The notes under the pieces: model-generated | Told to the model about the DNA's origin: nothing | The model's input: the letters and a program-made list of their open reading frames with translations, nothing else | Database searches by the model: none | Part shown: in pieces, positions 1 to 6,401 of the stretch | How the letters are laid out: every line of letters starts with the position of its first letter | Numbering within the stretch: the stretch's first letter is position 1 | Source of the DNA: Alphaproteobacteria bacterium | Lineage (GTDB): Bacteria > Pseudomonadota > Alphaproteobacteria > Rhizobiales > Methyloligellaceae | Reading direction: 5' to 3' | NCBI GenBank assembly: GCA_016869535.1 | Contig: VGDX01000009.1 | Location: 1 to 64,000 of the forward strand | Length of the DNA stretch: 64,000 nt | Made by a program: the position numbers and the translations under genes

Positions 1-110
1 AAAGAGGCTGACCGCGGAGAGAACTCTGAACCCGGCGAGACGCGACCAAAAAGGCTATGCTTGACACCCGCGATTAGAGAACTTCAGTGGGGGAGGATCA
101 GGGAAGGCGC

Positions 111-154
111 CTGCAAATCCGTGCACACCGGTTCGATTCCGGTCGTGGCCTCCA
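111..154 (+). tRNA. tRNA-Cys(GCA)-like 3' half, orphan or degenerate
   Basis: From the anticodon loop (CTGCAAA, 111-117, anticodon GCA) to the encoded CCA (152-154) this reads as the 3' half of a tRNA-Cys. It has a perfect T-stem/loop (127-143, TTCGATT loop), a 7-nt acceptor strand (144-150) and the U73 discriminator typical of tRNA-Cys. Upstream the match fails: 106-110 do not pair with 118-122 and no D-arm is visible. A heptamer at 53-59 could pair with the acceptor strand through two G-U wobbles, but would imply a tRNA of about 100 nt, so I treat it as chance. The fragment may be an att-type remnant of an element lying left of the window, or the 3' exon of an interrupted tRNA. Confidence 0.6.
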
Positions 155-160
155 ATCCCC

Positions 161-424
161 TCAATCCACCTTCTGCTTCCCGGCGGAAACGTCCTCCGCA
201 TCGCCGCGCTTCTTGTGCCACCACACGGTGACCTGGCGCCGCCAGCGGCGCACAATGGGTAGATCGACCGAGAGCACGAGCAGGCCCAGCGGGATCATCC
301 AAAAGCCGAGCACCGGCAGGAAGCCGAGCAGGCCGAGCGCGACCAGGATGATGCCGAGGCCGATACGGATCGGCTTCGACTTCGGCAGGTGCCAGTGACG
401 ATCGAAGAGCTTGACCTTGGCCAT
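161..424 (-). CDS. Small PGPGW-type membrane protein
   Basis: An 87-residue basic protein with a hydrophobic core at about residues 19-54 (two short helices around GFLPVLGFWMIPLGLL) followed by a cationic tail (VRRWRRQ...HKKR). The glycine/proline-rich hairpin resembles the PGPGW family of putative transmembrane proteins, whose function is unknown. I chose the ATG at 424; a start nine codons further upstream is possible, and neither has a clear ribosome binding site. Its stop lies seven bases from the tRNA-Cys-like fragment, in convergent orientation. Confidence 0.6.
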   Translation of the reverse strand: MAKVKLFDRHWHLPKSKPIRIGLGIILVALGLLGFLPVLGFWMIPLGLLVLSVDLPIVRRWRRQVTVWWHKKRGDAEDVSAGKQKVD

Positions 425-566
425 GAGCGCGCTTGGGTTGCAGTGGTCCAACCCATCTAGGCATTGGCGCGGGGCCTGGCAACCGGAGGGGCGCGCAAAG
501 CCCTGGAAAGGCCGTGGGGCATTTGCTATCTACGGCTTAGGCGCAGCGCTTTAGGATGCGCCCTGA

Positions 567-642
567 TCCCCGGTAGCTCAGCTGGTAGAGCAAGCGGCTG
601 TTAACCGCTGGGTCGCTGGTTCGAATCCGGCCCGGGGAGCCA
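567..642 (+). tRNA. tRNA-Asn(GTT)
   Basis: A complete cloverleaf with encoded CCA. The acceptor strands TCCCCGG (567-573) and CCGGGGA (632-638) pair perfectly. The D-arm contains AGCTCAGCTGGTAGAGC. The anticodon stem AGCGG/CCGCT encloses the GTT anticodon (600-602), and a TTCGAAT T-loop follows. The sequence directly downstream becomes strongly T-rich, unlike the rest of the window. Confidence 0.95.
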
Positions 643-725
643 GTTTTTCTTTCAGTTTTTTCTTTATGTTTTTTCTATAAGTAGATGTAGAGCGCTGCGT
701 GCTTTCCGGAAGATCCCGCCTAGCA

Positions 726-1316
726 ATGCACAACAACAGCCTGCTCCTGTTCAACAAATACGCGGCTTCGCTGTTTGCCCCAGGCGCTAAAGTTCTGGAG
801 ATCGGTCCTGACGGCTTCCCCTCCACTTATCGACGAGCGATAGGGGTATCTTGTGAATGGCACACCATCGGCCTGAAAGAAGACGGACGACTGACCTACC
901 GAGCGTCTGGTGAATACGACTATCCCGTTGAGACCGACAGTTATGACATCGTGCTCTCGGGGAATGTGATTGAGCATGTTCGGAAGCCTTGGCGCTGGAT
1001 GCCCGAACTTGTCCGCATCGCCAAACCTGGAGGTTTGATCATCACGATCAACCCCGTAAACTGGACTTACCACGAGTATCCTGTTGACTGCTGGCGCATC
1101 TATCCCGAAGGCATGCGCGCGCTTTGCGAGGAGTCCGGGCTTAGCTTGCTGGTCTGTCAGTTCGAATCTCTGGAGACCCCCCACTTCAAACGATTTAGTC
1201 CCGGTATCTCCGCCGAAGATCAGGCCCCGAGAAAGCGATTATTCTTCCGCTTGTTTGGGCCGTTAGGCTTTCCTGTCGAACGCGCCTACGACACCATCAC
1301 CATCGCTCAAAAATAA
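726..1316 (+). CDS. Class I SAM-dependent methyltransferase
   Basis: A 196-residue Methyltransf_11-like protein. The SAM-binding motif I is KVLEIGPDG (about residues 22-30), the acidic strand reads YDIVLSGNVIEHV, and a post-motif KPGGLIITINP follows. That layout is typical of small-molecule or polysaccharide-associated methyltransferases; the substrate cannot be read from the sequence. I chose the ATG at 726, with GGAAG about 13 bases upstream; an in-frame GTG at 699 is the alternative. The gene starts about 80 bases after tRNA-Asn behind an AT-rich spacer, and its composition is less GC-rich than its neighbours, so lateral acquisition at the tRNA is plausible but unproven. Confidence 0.75.
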   Translation: MHNNSLLLFNKYAASLFAPGAKVLEIGPDGFPSTYRRAIGVSCEWHTIGLKEDGRLTYRASGEYDYPVETDSYDIVLSGNVIEHVRKPWRWMPELVRIAKPGGLIITINPVNWTYHEYPVDCWRIYPEGMRALCEESGLSLLVCQFESLETPHFKRFSPGISAEDQAPRKRLFFRLFGPLGFPVERAYDTITIAQK

Positions 1317-1434
1317 CTCAGTGCTAGCTGCTTGGGCAGTTTGACAGCTTGGCTATTGCCACAACGAAACACGTGCGCGGTGGCTATGGCAGATGTCCGC
1401 AAGCCTTACCCACGACAGTGATCACCGCCGATGA

Positions 1435-1728
1435 CTAGTCGATGCAATAATTATATTTGCGTCGCCAATGGTCCTGGCCGCTGATCACCCATTGCCGATG
1501 GTAGTAGCGGCAGTTTCCCGTCATTGCGGCCGCGCCGTAGCCCAGGCCCGAACCGACCCAGAGCCAGCGGCCCGCCGGATAATAACGGTAATTGTGCTTG
1601 CCCTTCTTCACGTAATAGCGGCCATCCTTGACATAGCGCTTGGCGTCGGCCGGCGTGGACACGCTCATCACCGTGGAGAATGCGAATAGAGCGCCGATGC
1701 AGGCGACGATTGCGGTGATCCTTTTCAT
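1435..1728 (-). CDS. Small secreted Tyr/Arg/Cys-rich protein
   Basis: A 97-residue protein with a clear Sec signal peptide (basic MKR, hydrophobic stretch to about residue 25, cleavage near PADA-KRY). The mature part is about 68 residues, rich in Tyr, Arg and Lys, with two cysteines (NCRYYH and NYCID). The start at 1728 is supported by GAGGGA seven bases upstream. It resembles the small periplasmic or surface proteins common in Hyphomicrobiales, none with a known function. Confidence 0.6.
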   Translation of the reverse strand: MKRITAIVACIGALFAFSTVMSVSTPADAKRYVKDGRYYVKKGKHNYRYYPAGRWLWVGSGLGYGAAAMTGNCRYYHRQWVISGQDHWRRKYNYCID

Positions 1729-1803
1729 GCTTGGTCCCTCCCCTTGCATGCGAGGCTTGAGTTTATCGCGTTGCCGGGCCGAATAAAACCCTGCGCGGCA
1801 TTT

Positions 1804-2832
1804 TTAAGCCGGCACCGCCTCGACCACGCAGATGGGACGCGCGGTTGGCACGATGCGGCTGAGGCGCAAGCCCGCGGAGGCGAACAGGTCGCGGAATTCT
1901 TCTTCCGTGCGCTCCTTGCCCCCGACCGTCATCACCAGCATCTCGATATCGAGCATCTTGGCGGGGGTCGGTCCGGGATCCTCGCTCACCACCATGTCGC
2001 ACACCAGCACGCGGCCATGCGAGGGGAGCGCCTCGCGCATCAGCTGCAAGATCGTGCGGCATTGCTCGTCGCCCCAATCGTGGATGATGTGCTTCATGAT
2101 GAAGGCGTCGCAGCCTTGCGGCACGCGCTCGAAAAAGCTGCCAGCTTCGATGGCGACGCGGCCCTTCATGGAAGCGAAGCGGTCTTCCGGCATGCTGGCG
2201 ACGATTTCCTCACGGTCGAACAGCACGCCTTGCATGTCCGGATAGCGCTTAAGGATCGCGGCGAGCAGCGCGCCGTGGCCGCCGCCGACATCGGCCAACA
2301 GCGTGATGGAACTGAAATCGTAAGCCTCGGTGATCGCCCTGCCGGCCATCGTTGAGCCGCTGGTCATCGCCGCCTGGAACGTCGCAAGTTGATCCGGCCG
2401 CTCGGCGAGCAGGTCGAAGACGTGCTTGCCATAAGCCTTGGTGACGCCGTCGCCGCCGTCGCGCAGAATGTCGGTGAAATGCTCGTAGGCGCGTGTCGTC
2501 CACTCGTCGCCGAACATCATGGCGAAGTAGCGCAGCGTGCCGGGCGCGTCGCTCTTGAGCAGTTCACCGGCCTGCGTCAGCGCGAAATGGCGCGGCGGAC
2601 CTTCCTTGAACACACCCATGCTCGCTAGGAGCCGCATCACGCGATAGAGCGAGGGCGCATGCGCGTTCGTCTTGGCGGCGATCGCATCGATCGCTTGCGG
2701 CGTGGCGTCCATGTGATCGGCGACGCCGAGACGCGCTATGCCCGACAGCGCATAGGTGAGCTGCTTGCCGAACAGAAGCTGGGAGAGAAGGAGCTGCGCC
2801 TCAGAGGGCTTTGCCGTTTGCTTATCAGTCAT
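1804..2832 (-). CDS. SAM-dependent O-methyltransferase (plant-COMT-like family)
   Basis: 342 residues. An N-terminal winged-helix dimerisation region (about 15-95) precedes a Rossmann methyltransferase domain with motif I LLADVGGGHGALLAAIL (178-194). The catalytic-type histidine lies in MKHIIHDW (247-253), and DIEMLVM(TV)GGKERTEEEF follows in the position usual for this family (acetylserotonin/hydroxyneurosporene O-methyltransferases). The methyl acceptor is unknown. It stands alone on the minus strand, with no carotenoid or antibiotic genes beside it, so the neighbourhood gives no substrate clue. Confidence 0.8.
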   Translation of the reverse strand: MTDKQTAKPSEAQLLLSQLLFGKQLTYALSGIARLGVADHMDATPQAIDAIAAKTNAHAPSLYRVMRLLASMGVFKEGPPRHFALTQAGELLKSDAPGTLRYFAMMFGDEWTTRAYEHFTDILRDGGDGVTKAYGKHVFDLLAERPDQLATFQAAMTSGSTMAGRAITEAYDFSSITLLADVGGGHGALLAAILKRYPDMQGVLFDREEIVASMPEDRFASMKGRVAIEAGSFFERVPQGCDAFIMKHIIHDWGDEQCRTILQLMREALPSHGRVLVCDMVVSEDPGPTPAKMLDIEMLVMTVGGKERTEEEFRDLFASAGLRLSRIVPTARPICVVEAVPA

Positions 2833-2881
2833 GCGCCGAAGCTTGCCCCGAATTCGCGGCGGCGCAAAGCGGATATGCGGC

Positions 2882-3376
2882 TCAAGTCGGGATGAATTTC
2901 AGCGACACGCCGTTGATGCAATACCGCAAGCCGGTCGGCGCCGGTCCGTCGTTGAAAACGTGGCCGAGATGGCCGCCGCATCGCCGGCAATGCACTTCCT
3001 CGCGGACCATGCCGTAGGAATAATCCTTTCCCTGACCGACCGCGTTCTCGATCGGCGCATAGAAGCTCGGCCAGCCGGTGCCGCTGTCGAATTTGGTCTC
3101 GGAAGCGAATAGCGGGAGTTCGCAGCCGGCGCAGATGAAAGAGCCCTTGCGCTTCTCGTCGTTCAACGGGCTGGTGAAGGCGCGCTCTGTGGCTTCCTCG
3201 CGCAGCACGGCGTATTGCTCAGGGGTCAGAATCTTGCGCCATTCCTCCGGCGATTTGACGATCTCGAACGTGCCCTTGGCGGCGGTTGCTCTGGCGCTTC
3301 CCCAGCGCATGGCGCCGGCATAGGCGATTGCCGCCAAAGCCATGGCGCCCAAGGCAATATCGCGTCTTGTAAACAT
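2882..3376 (-). CDS. msrB: Peptide-methionine (R)-S-oxide reductase, exported
   Basis: 164 residues. It reduces methionine-R-sulfoxide in proteins. The zinc-binding CxxC pairs are C82/C85 (CAGC) and C130/C133 (CRRC), and the catalytic cysteine is C153 in [11 protein letters not shown]. The N-terminus [19 protein letters not shown] is a Tat-type signal (twin Arg then hydrophobic stretch), so the enzyme probably repairs periplasmic proteins. The start at 3376 follows GAGGAA with good spacing; the upstream ATG at 3382 overlaps that site and is less likely. Confidence 0.88.
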   Translation of the reverse strand: MFTRRDIALGAMALAAIAYAGAMRWGSARATAAKGTFEIVKSPEEWRKILTPEQYAVLREEATERAFTSPLNDEKRKGSFICAGCELPLFASETKFDSGTGWPSFYAPIENAVGQGKDYSYGMVREEVHCRRCGGHLGHVFNDGPAPTGLRYCINGVSLKFIPT

Positions 3377-3484
3377 GGTCATTCCTCGCAATCCCTGAAC
3401 CTGAATGTAGGGATTCGGAGGCTCGCAGCCAATTCACGGCTGATCACGACCTTGTTTGTGCTCAGAGCCCCCTTCCGGGTGAGG

Positions 3485-3509
3485 GGAACCAACCCAAGTT
3501 TCTTGCGTT
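3485..3509 (+). promoter_or_regulatory. EcfG (general stress sigma factor) promoter for a small RNA
   Basis: GGAAC (3485-3489), 16 bases, CGTT (3506-3509): an exact match to the alphaproteobacterial EcfG/SigT consensus GGAAC-N16/17-CGTT. No plus-strand reading frame follows; instead a C-rich stretch and a long hairpin do, which suggests a non-coding transcript. Confidence 0.7.
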
Positions 3510-3515
3510 GTCCTG

Positions 3516-3613
3516 GCGTTCGAGGGCTCGCGTCACATCACCTCCCGCCCCTCCCCAGCGGCACTCGAACCAAACGCCCGTAACCGTCCTCCCCCGGTTA
3601 CGGGCGTTTCTTA
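3516..3613 (+). ncRNA. Putative stress-induced sRNA, GsrN-like
   Basis: This is inferred from three signals in order. An exact EcfG promoter ends at 3509, about six bases before the predicted start. A C-rich segment (3538-3558) contains CACCTCC, complementary to Shine-Dalgarno sequences. A 14-bp perfect hairpin (3572-3585 with 3596-3609) has another C-rich loop (GTCCTCCCCC) and ends in GTTTCTTAT. Caulobacter GsrN is a short sRNA controlled by the GSR sigma factor, with exposed C-rich loops. The arrangement here is similar and lies 2.4 kb from phyR. Sequence homology to GsrN was not tested, and the exact 5' end is a guess. Confidence 0.5.
3572..3612 (+). terminator. Hairpin terminator of the putative sRNA
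   Basis: A perfect 14-bp stem, 3572-3585 against 3596-3609, with a 10-nt C-rich loop, followed by a short T-containing stretch (TTTCTTAT). On the opposite strand it lies 24 bases after the DUF1328 gene, so it could also end that transcript, though without a T-tract there. Confidence 0.55.
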
Positions 3614-3632
3614 TGCCGATGCCAGAAAGCTC

Positions 3633-3788
3633 TCAGAGCAGAGCGGCGATGAGGGTGACGAGAAAGATCACGATAAAGATAAAGAACAGGATGCGCGCGA
3701 CGCCCGCCGCAGCGGAGGCAATTCCGCCGAAGCCGAAGATGGCCGCAACCAAAGCGATGACGGCAAAGATGATTGCCCAAGTCAGCAT
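3633..3788 (-). CDS. DUF1328/YtjA-type small membrane protein
   Basis: 51 residues, almost entirely hydrophobic: [20 protein letters not shown], then an alanine/glycine segment [13 protein letters not shown], then a second helix. This is the hallmark arrangement of the DUF1328 (YtjA) family of two-TM inner-membrane proteins, often stress-induced, with unknown function. A near-consensus EcfG promoter lies about 56 bases upstream (3844-3868), in keeping with a place in the general stress regulon. Confidence 0.85.
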   Translation of the reverse strand: MLTWAIIFAVIALVAAIFGFGGIASAAAGVARILFFIFIVIFLVTLIAALL

Positions 3789-3843
3789 GCCAGGCTCCTA
3801 TGTTTGTCGGTCCGCCGATTGGGCGAGGTTTGCCCGGCGGCAC

Positions 3844-3868
3844 AACGCTTCAAAGCCCAATACGTTGC
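3844..3868 (-). promoter_or_regulatory. Near-consensus EcfG promoter
   Basis: Read on the minus strand: GCAAC-N16-CGTT, one mismatch from GGAAC-N16-CGTT. It is positioned upstream of the DUF1328 gene. Weaker than the other EcfG sites here, but the spacing and the downstream gene type fit. Confidence 0.45.
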
Positions 3869-3882
3869 AACCCGGCGCGATT

Positions 3883-4227
3883 TCAAAAGCGCGCGACGGC
3901 CGATAGCAGATCTTGCCCCGTGAACGGCTTCTTGACGAGCGACACGTCCCGATGCCCGGCCGGAAGCTGTTCGAGGCCGTAACCGCTGACGAAGGCGAAG
4001 GGAATTGCCTTAGCCTTCAGGGCGTCGGCTATGCAGCCAACCGGCTCGCCGGCAAGATGGGCGTCGAGAAGCACGCCGGCAATCTCCTCGCTCTCGATCA
4101 CGTTCATGGCCTCCGCCACGGTGCTGACGGGACCGATGACAGTCATGCCGGCTTGCTCCAACACGCTGGCGATATCGAGAGCGATGAGAAACTCGTCTTC
4201 CACCACCAGGATGCGCGTCGCCGCCAT
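3883..4227 (-). CDS. Single-domain response regulator
   Basis: 114 residues, a lone receiver domain. The acidic pocket is E10-D11-E12 (VVEDE), the phosphoacceptor is D55 (GVLLDAHL), the switch Ser is S81 (FVSGYG) and the conserved lysine is K100 (VKKPF). There is no output domain. The FVSGYG and KPF motifs resemble the FAT-GUY-type single-domain regulators that work with HWE/HisKA_2 kinases in alphaproteobacteria, so it may modulate phosphate flow to PhyR; that is inference. The start at 4227 is chosen for AGGA eight bases upstream; earlier in-frame ATGs lack such a site. Confidence 0.8.
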   Translation of the reverse strand: MAATRILVVEDEFLIALDIASVLEQAGMTVIGPVSTVAEAMNVIESEEIAGVLLDAHLAGEPVGCIADALKAKAIPFAFVSGYGLEQLPAGHRDVSLVKKPFTGQDLLSAVARF

Positions 4228-4284
4228 ATTCTTCATCCTATTGATTTTACTGCGATCCAAGCACTCCCGCGCGGTGCAAGCAAG

Positions 4285-4310
4285 GGAACCCGCGCTGCCC
4301 CCTGCGCGTT
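4285..4310 (+). promoter_or_regulatory. EcfG promoter upstream of csbD-like gene
   Basis: GGAAC (4285-4289)-N17-CGTT (4307-4310), an exact consensus match 103 bases before the CsbD-like start codon and facing it. Confidence 0.75.
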
Positions 4311-4412
4311 TTCCCATCACTCCTGCACCATAGGCAGGACTCTAAGCAAAACTGTGAACAAGCCAAGGACGCCCGTAATCGCCGGGCGTTCAAGCAGAGG
4401 AGTAGCCGTTCC

Positions 4413-4610
4413 ATGAATTGGGATCGTATCGCAGGTAATTGGAAGCAGTTCAGCGGCAAGGCGCAGCAACAGTGGGGCAAGCTCACGAATGACGACCTTG
4501 ACGTGGTGAAAGGCCGGCGCACCGAATTGGTCGGCAAGATCCAGGAAAGATATGGCATCGCCAAGGATGAGGCCGAGCGCCAAGTCGACACCTGGTTCAG
4601 CAATATGTAA
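4413..4610 (+). CDS. CsbD-family stress protein
   Basis: 65 residues, soluble and charged, with the CsbD pattern MNWDRIAGNWKQFSGKAQQQ, then GKLTNDDLDVVKGRRTELVGKIQERYG and a C-terminal DEAERQVDTWF helix. CsbD proteins are strongly induced by the general stress sigma factor in many bacteria (sigma-B in Bacillus, sigma-S in enterics as YjbJ); the molecular role is unknown. Here an exact EcfG promoter precedes it and a strong terminator follows, so it is probably a monocistronic stress gene. Confidence 0.9.
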   Translation: MNWDRIAGNWKQFSGKAQQQWGKLTNDDLDVVKGRRTELVGKIQERYGIAKDEAERQVDTWFSNM

Positions 4611-4616
4611 TCGCGT

Positions 4617-4660
4617 TTGGTCCGCCGCGGCTCTTAAGGGTTGCGGCGGACCAATTTTTT
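4617..4660 (+). terminator. Rho-independent terminator after csbD-like gene
   Basis: A perfect 12-bp GC-rich stem, 4617-4628 against 4643-4654, with a 14-nt loop, followed directly by six T residues (4655-4660). Confidence 0.9.
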
Positions 4661-4694
4661 GATTGCCGGTCGGCGAAAAGACAAGAGAGGCAAC

Positions 4695-4850
4695 ATGCTC
4701 ACCACAATCCTCATCGTCATCTTGATTCTGCTTCTTCTCGGCGCGTTTCCCGCCTGGCCGCATAGCCGCGGCTGGGGCTATGGACCCTCAAGCGTGATCG
4801 GCGTGGTCCTGGTGGTTCTGCTTATTCTGTTGCTTCTCGGCAGAATCTAA
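4695..4850 (+). CDS. DUF3309-type small membrane protein, copy 1
   Basis: 51 residues: an N-terminal helix MLTTILIVILILLLLGAFPA, a central WPHSRGWGYGPS turn and a C-terminal helix VVLVVLLILLLLGRI. The central motif is the signature of DUF3309, small alphaproteobacterial proteins of unknown function. AGAGAGG lies five to six bases before the ATG. It is followed 89 bases later by a close paralogue. Confidence 0.85.
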   Translation: MLTTILIVILILLLLGAFPAWPHSRGWGYGPSSVIGVVLVVLLILLLLGRI

Positions 4851-4867
4851 GCGCCAAGGCGCTTTTT
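4850..4867 (+). terminator. Short hairpin terminator between DUF3309 copies
   Basis: AGCGC-CAAG-GCGCT followed by TTTT, directly overlapping the stop codon of the first DUF3309 gene. The stem is only 5 bp, so termination may be partial. Confidence 0.5.
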
Positions 4868-4939
4868 CTCGGGCATGCTAAGGCGGCGTATCGATGGGCG
4901 TGCCAGCCAGGCTCGCCCCGCGTCACTCAGGGGGCAAAC

Positions 4940-5095
4940 ATGCTGACCACCGTTCTCATCATTATTTTGATTTTACTGCTGCTCGGCGCGTTTCCCGCGT
5001 GGCCGCATAGCCGCGGCTGGGGTTATGGACCGTCCGGCATCGTCGGACTGATCCTGATCATCCTCCTCATCCTGCTTCTGCTCGGGAAGATTTAA
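4940..5095 (+). CDS. DUF3309-type small membrane protein, copy 2
   Basis: 51 residues with the same layout as copy 1. The central 20 residues GAFPAWPHSRGWGYGPS plus the flanks are essentially identical, while both membrane helices have drifted (Ile/Val/Leu exchanges only). The arrangement points to tandem duplication with selection on the polar turn. An AGGGGG site precedes the ATG. Its stop is nine bases from the end of phyR, which converges on it. Confidence 0.85.
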   Translation: MLTTVLIIILILLLLGAFPAWPHSRGWGYGPSGIVGLILIILLILLLLGKI

Positions 5096-5104
5096 CCTAG
5101 CGCC

Positions 5105-5911
5105 CTAAGCATTGACCTGCGGCCGGTCGCGAAGATGGGCGCGGCGGTCGAAGAACAACGCCTGAGAGACGATGGCCTTCACCGTGTCGGGCTGATACGG
5201 CTTGGTGATGAGGAAAGCCGGCTCGGGCCGTTCGCCGGTAAGCAGCCGGTCCGGGTAGGCGGTGATGAAGATCACCGGCACTTCGATCGAGCCAAGCAAC
5301 TCGTTCACAGCCTCGAGCCCCGAGCTGCCGTCGGCAAGTTGAATGTCGGCCAGCACGAGGCCGGGCTTTTGCTTGTGCACGGCCTTCACCGCCTCGTCAT
5401 GGGTGCGGGCCGTCGCCGTGACATGGTGGCCGAGCCCCTCGACAATGCTTTCGAGATCCATGGCGATCATCGGCTCATCCTCGATGATCAGCACGTCGGT
5501 AGCCATTTGCGCGGCAATCTCGCGTCCCGCTGCATCAATCAGCCCATCCAGATCTTTCTTGTCGATATTGAGGATGGTTGCGGCGTCGCCATCGGAAAAT
5601 CCCTCTACCGAACAGAGCAGGAAGGCTTGCCGCGGCAATGGTGTGATTGACTCAAGCTTGCGATCGATCGGCAAGGGCTGACCGCTCGGCGCTTCTGCCT
5701 TCAAGTTGAGGTCGACCGAGTTCCATAGATTGACGAAGGTCCGATAGAGGCCCACGCGCGGATCGAGTTTGACATCGATCAGCGTGGGATCCTCGATCAA
5801 AGCTTCGAGCGTGGCCGCCACATAGGCGTCGCCCGCCGCCTGTGTACCCGAAAGAGCACGGGCAAAACGGCGCAGATATGGGAGATGAGGCGCGATCGCT
5901 GTCGTCGGCAT
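5105..5911 (-). CDS. phyR: PhyR anti-anti-sigma response regulator
   Basis: 268 residues. An N-terminal ECF-sigma-like domain (about 1-135, beginning with LPYLRRFARALSGTQAAGDAYV) is fused to a C-terminal receiver (about 139-260) with acidic residues in IIEDEP, phosphoacceptor D189 (LVLADIQLADG), T217 (FITAYP) and K237 (ITKPY). When phosphorylated, PhyR binds NepR and so frees EcfG. It is divergent from nepR-ecfG. The ATG at 5911 gives the usual family N-terminus (PTTAIAPHLPYLRRFARAL); the longer frame from 5947 adds 12 atypical residues. An EcfG promoter on the minus strand (6005-6030) lies upstream, indicating positive feedback. Confidence 0.95.
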   Translation of the reverse strand: MPTTAIAPHLPYLRRFARALSGTQAAGDAYVAATLEALIEDPTLIDVKLDPRVGLYRTFVNLWNSVDLNLKAEAPSGQPLPIDRKLESITPLPRQAFLLCSVEGFSDGDAATILNIDKKDLDGLIDAAGREIAAQMATDVLIIEDEPMIAMDLESIVEGLGHHVTATARTHDEAVKAVHKQKPGLVLADIQLADGSSGLEAVNELLGSIEVPVIFITAYPDRLLTGERPEPAFLITKPYQPDTVKAIVSQALFFDRRAHLRDRPQVNA

Positions 5912-6004
5912 CAGGTCGCTTTCTTTGATGAACCCGGTAAACCCCATTGTTTCACAAACCGGGAAGAAGAGTTAGCAATTCAAACTTGTGTCCCAACCCG
6001 TAAC

Positions 6005-6030
6005 AACGCCCTGCATCCCCGGCTGGTTCC
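6005..6030 (-). promoter_or_regulatory. EcfG promoter of phyR
   Basis: On the minus strand GGAAC (6030-6026)-N17-CGTT (6008-6005), an exact consensus match about 95 bases before the phyR start. It lies back to back, only seven bases away, with the EcfG promoter of nepR. Confidence 0.8.
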
Positions 6031-6037
6031 ACTACAG

Positions 6038-6062
6038 GGAACCATTTGACCCTTTAGGCGTT
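6038..6062 (+). promoter_or_regulatory. EcfG promoter of nepR-ecfG
   Basis: GGAAC (6038-6042)-N16-CGTT (6059-6062), an exact consensus match facing nepR, consistent with the autoregulation of EcfG known in other alphaproteobacteria. Confidence 0.85.
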
Positions 6063-6175
6063 TTTGGCTCCTGAGGCTGGAAAGAATCCGCTATGTTTGG
6101 CGTTACTGACTGTAAGAAGCGGATAGGGCACGACCCGTGGACAACAGCATAAACAAGAAGGATCGCGGGCGAAAA

Positions 6176-6400
6176 ATGCCTGGCGTAAAGAACAAAATGG
6201 ACCAAGCAGAGCAGAGCGGCGCCCGAAAGCTTTCGGGTGCACCGCCGCGGGAAACGGACCTGGACGAAGGTCTATCCCCGAACCTGCAAGCTCATATCGG
6301 CCGTCATGTACGTGCGGCCTTCGACGAAGTCGCTCGAGAACCCGTTCCTGATCATCTCCTGCGGCTTCTTAAAGACCTCGAGCGAAGCGGAGACAAATAA
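6176..6400 (+). CDS. nepR: NepR anti-sigma factor
   Basis: 74 residues from the chosen ATG. The conserved C-terminal half reads LSPNLQAHIGRHVRAAFDEVAREPVPDHLLRLLKDLE, the EcfG/PhyR-binding helical region of NepR. It holds EcfG inactive in unstressed cells. Start choice is uncertain: GTG at 6137 and ATG at 6197 are in frame, and the N-terminus of this family is disordered and poorly conserved. The stop is directly followed by the ecfG start, so the two are co-transcribed and probably translationally coupled. Confidence 0.9.
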   Translation: MPGVKNKMDQAEQSGARKLSGAPPRETDLDEGLSPNLQAHIGRHVRAAFDEVAREPVPDHLLRLLKDLERSGDK

Positions 6401-6401
6401 C

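Noticed and set aside
53..154. A complete ~100-nt tRNA (Sec-like) using GGCTATG as 5' acceptor strand
   Set aside because: The acceptor pairing needs two G-U wobbles, the anticodon is GCA rather than TCA, the anticodon stem does not pair and no D-arm of the Sec type is present.
84..482. 132-aa minus-strand frame ending in a peptide read from the tRNA-Cys-like sequence
   Set aside because: It is a reverse-strand reading through the tRNA-Cys-like 3' half and overlaps the PGPGW-type gene in another frame; such peptides are common annotation artefacts.
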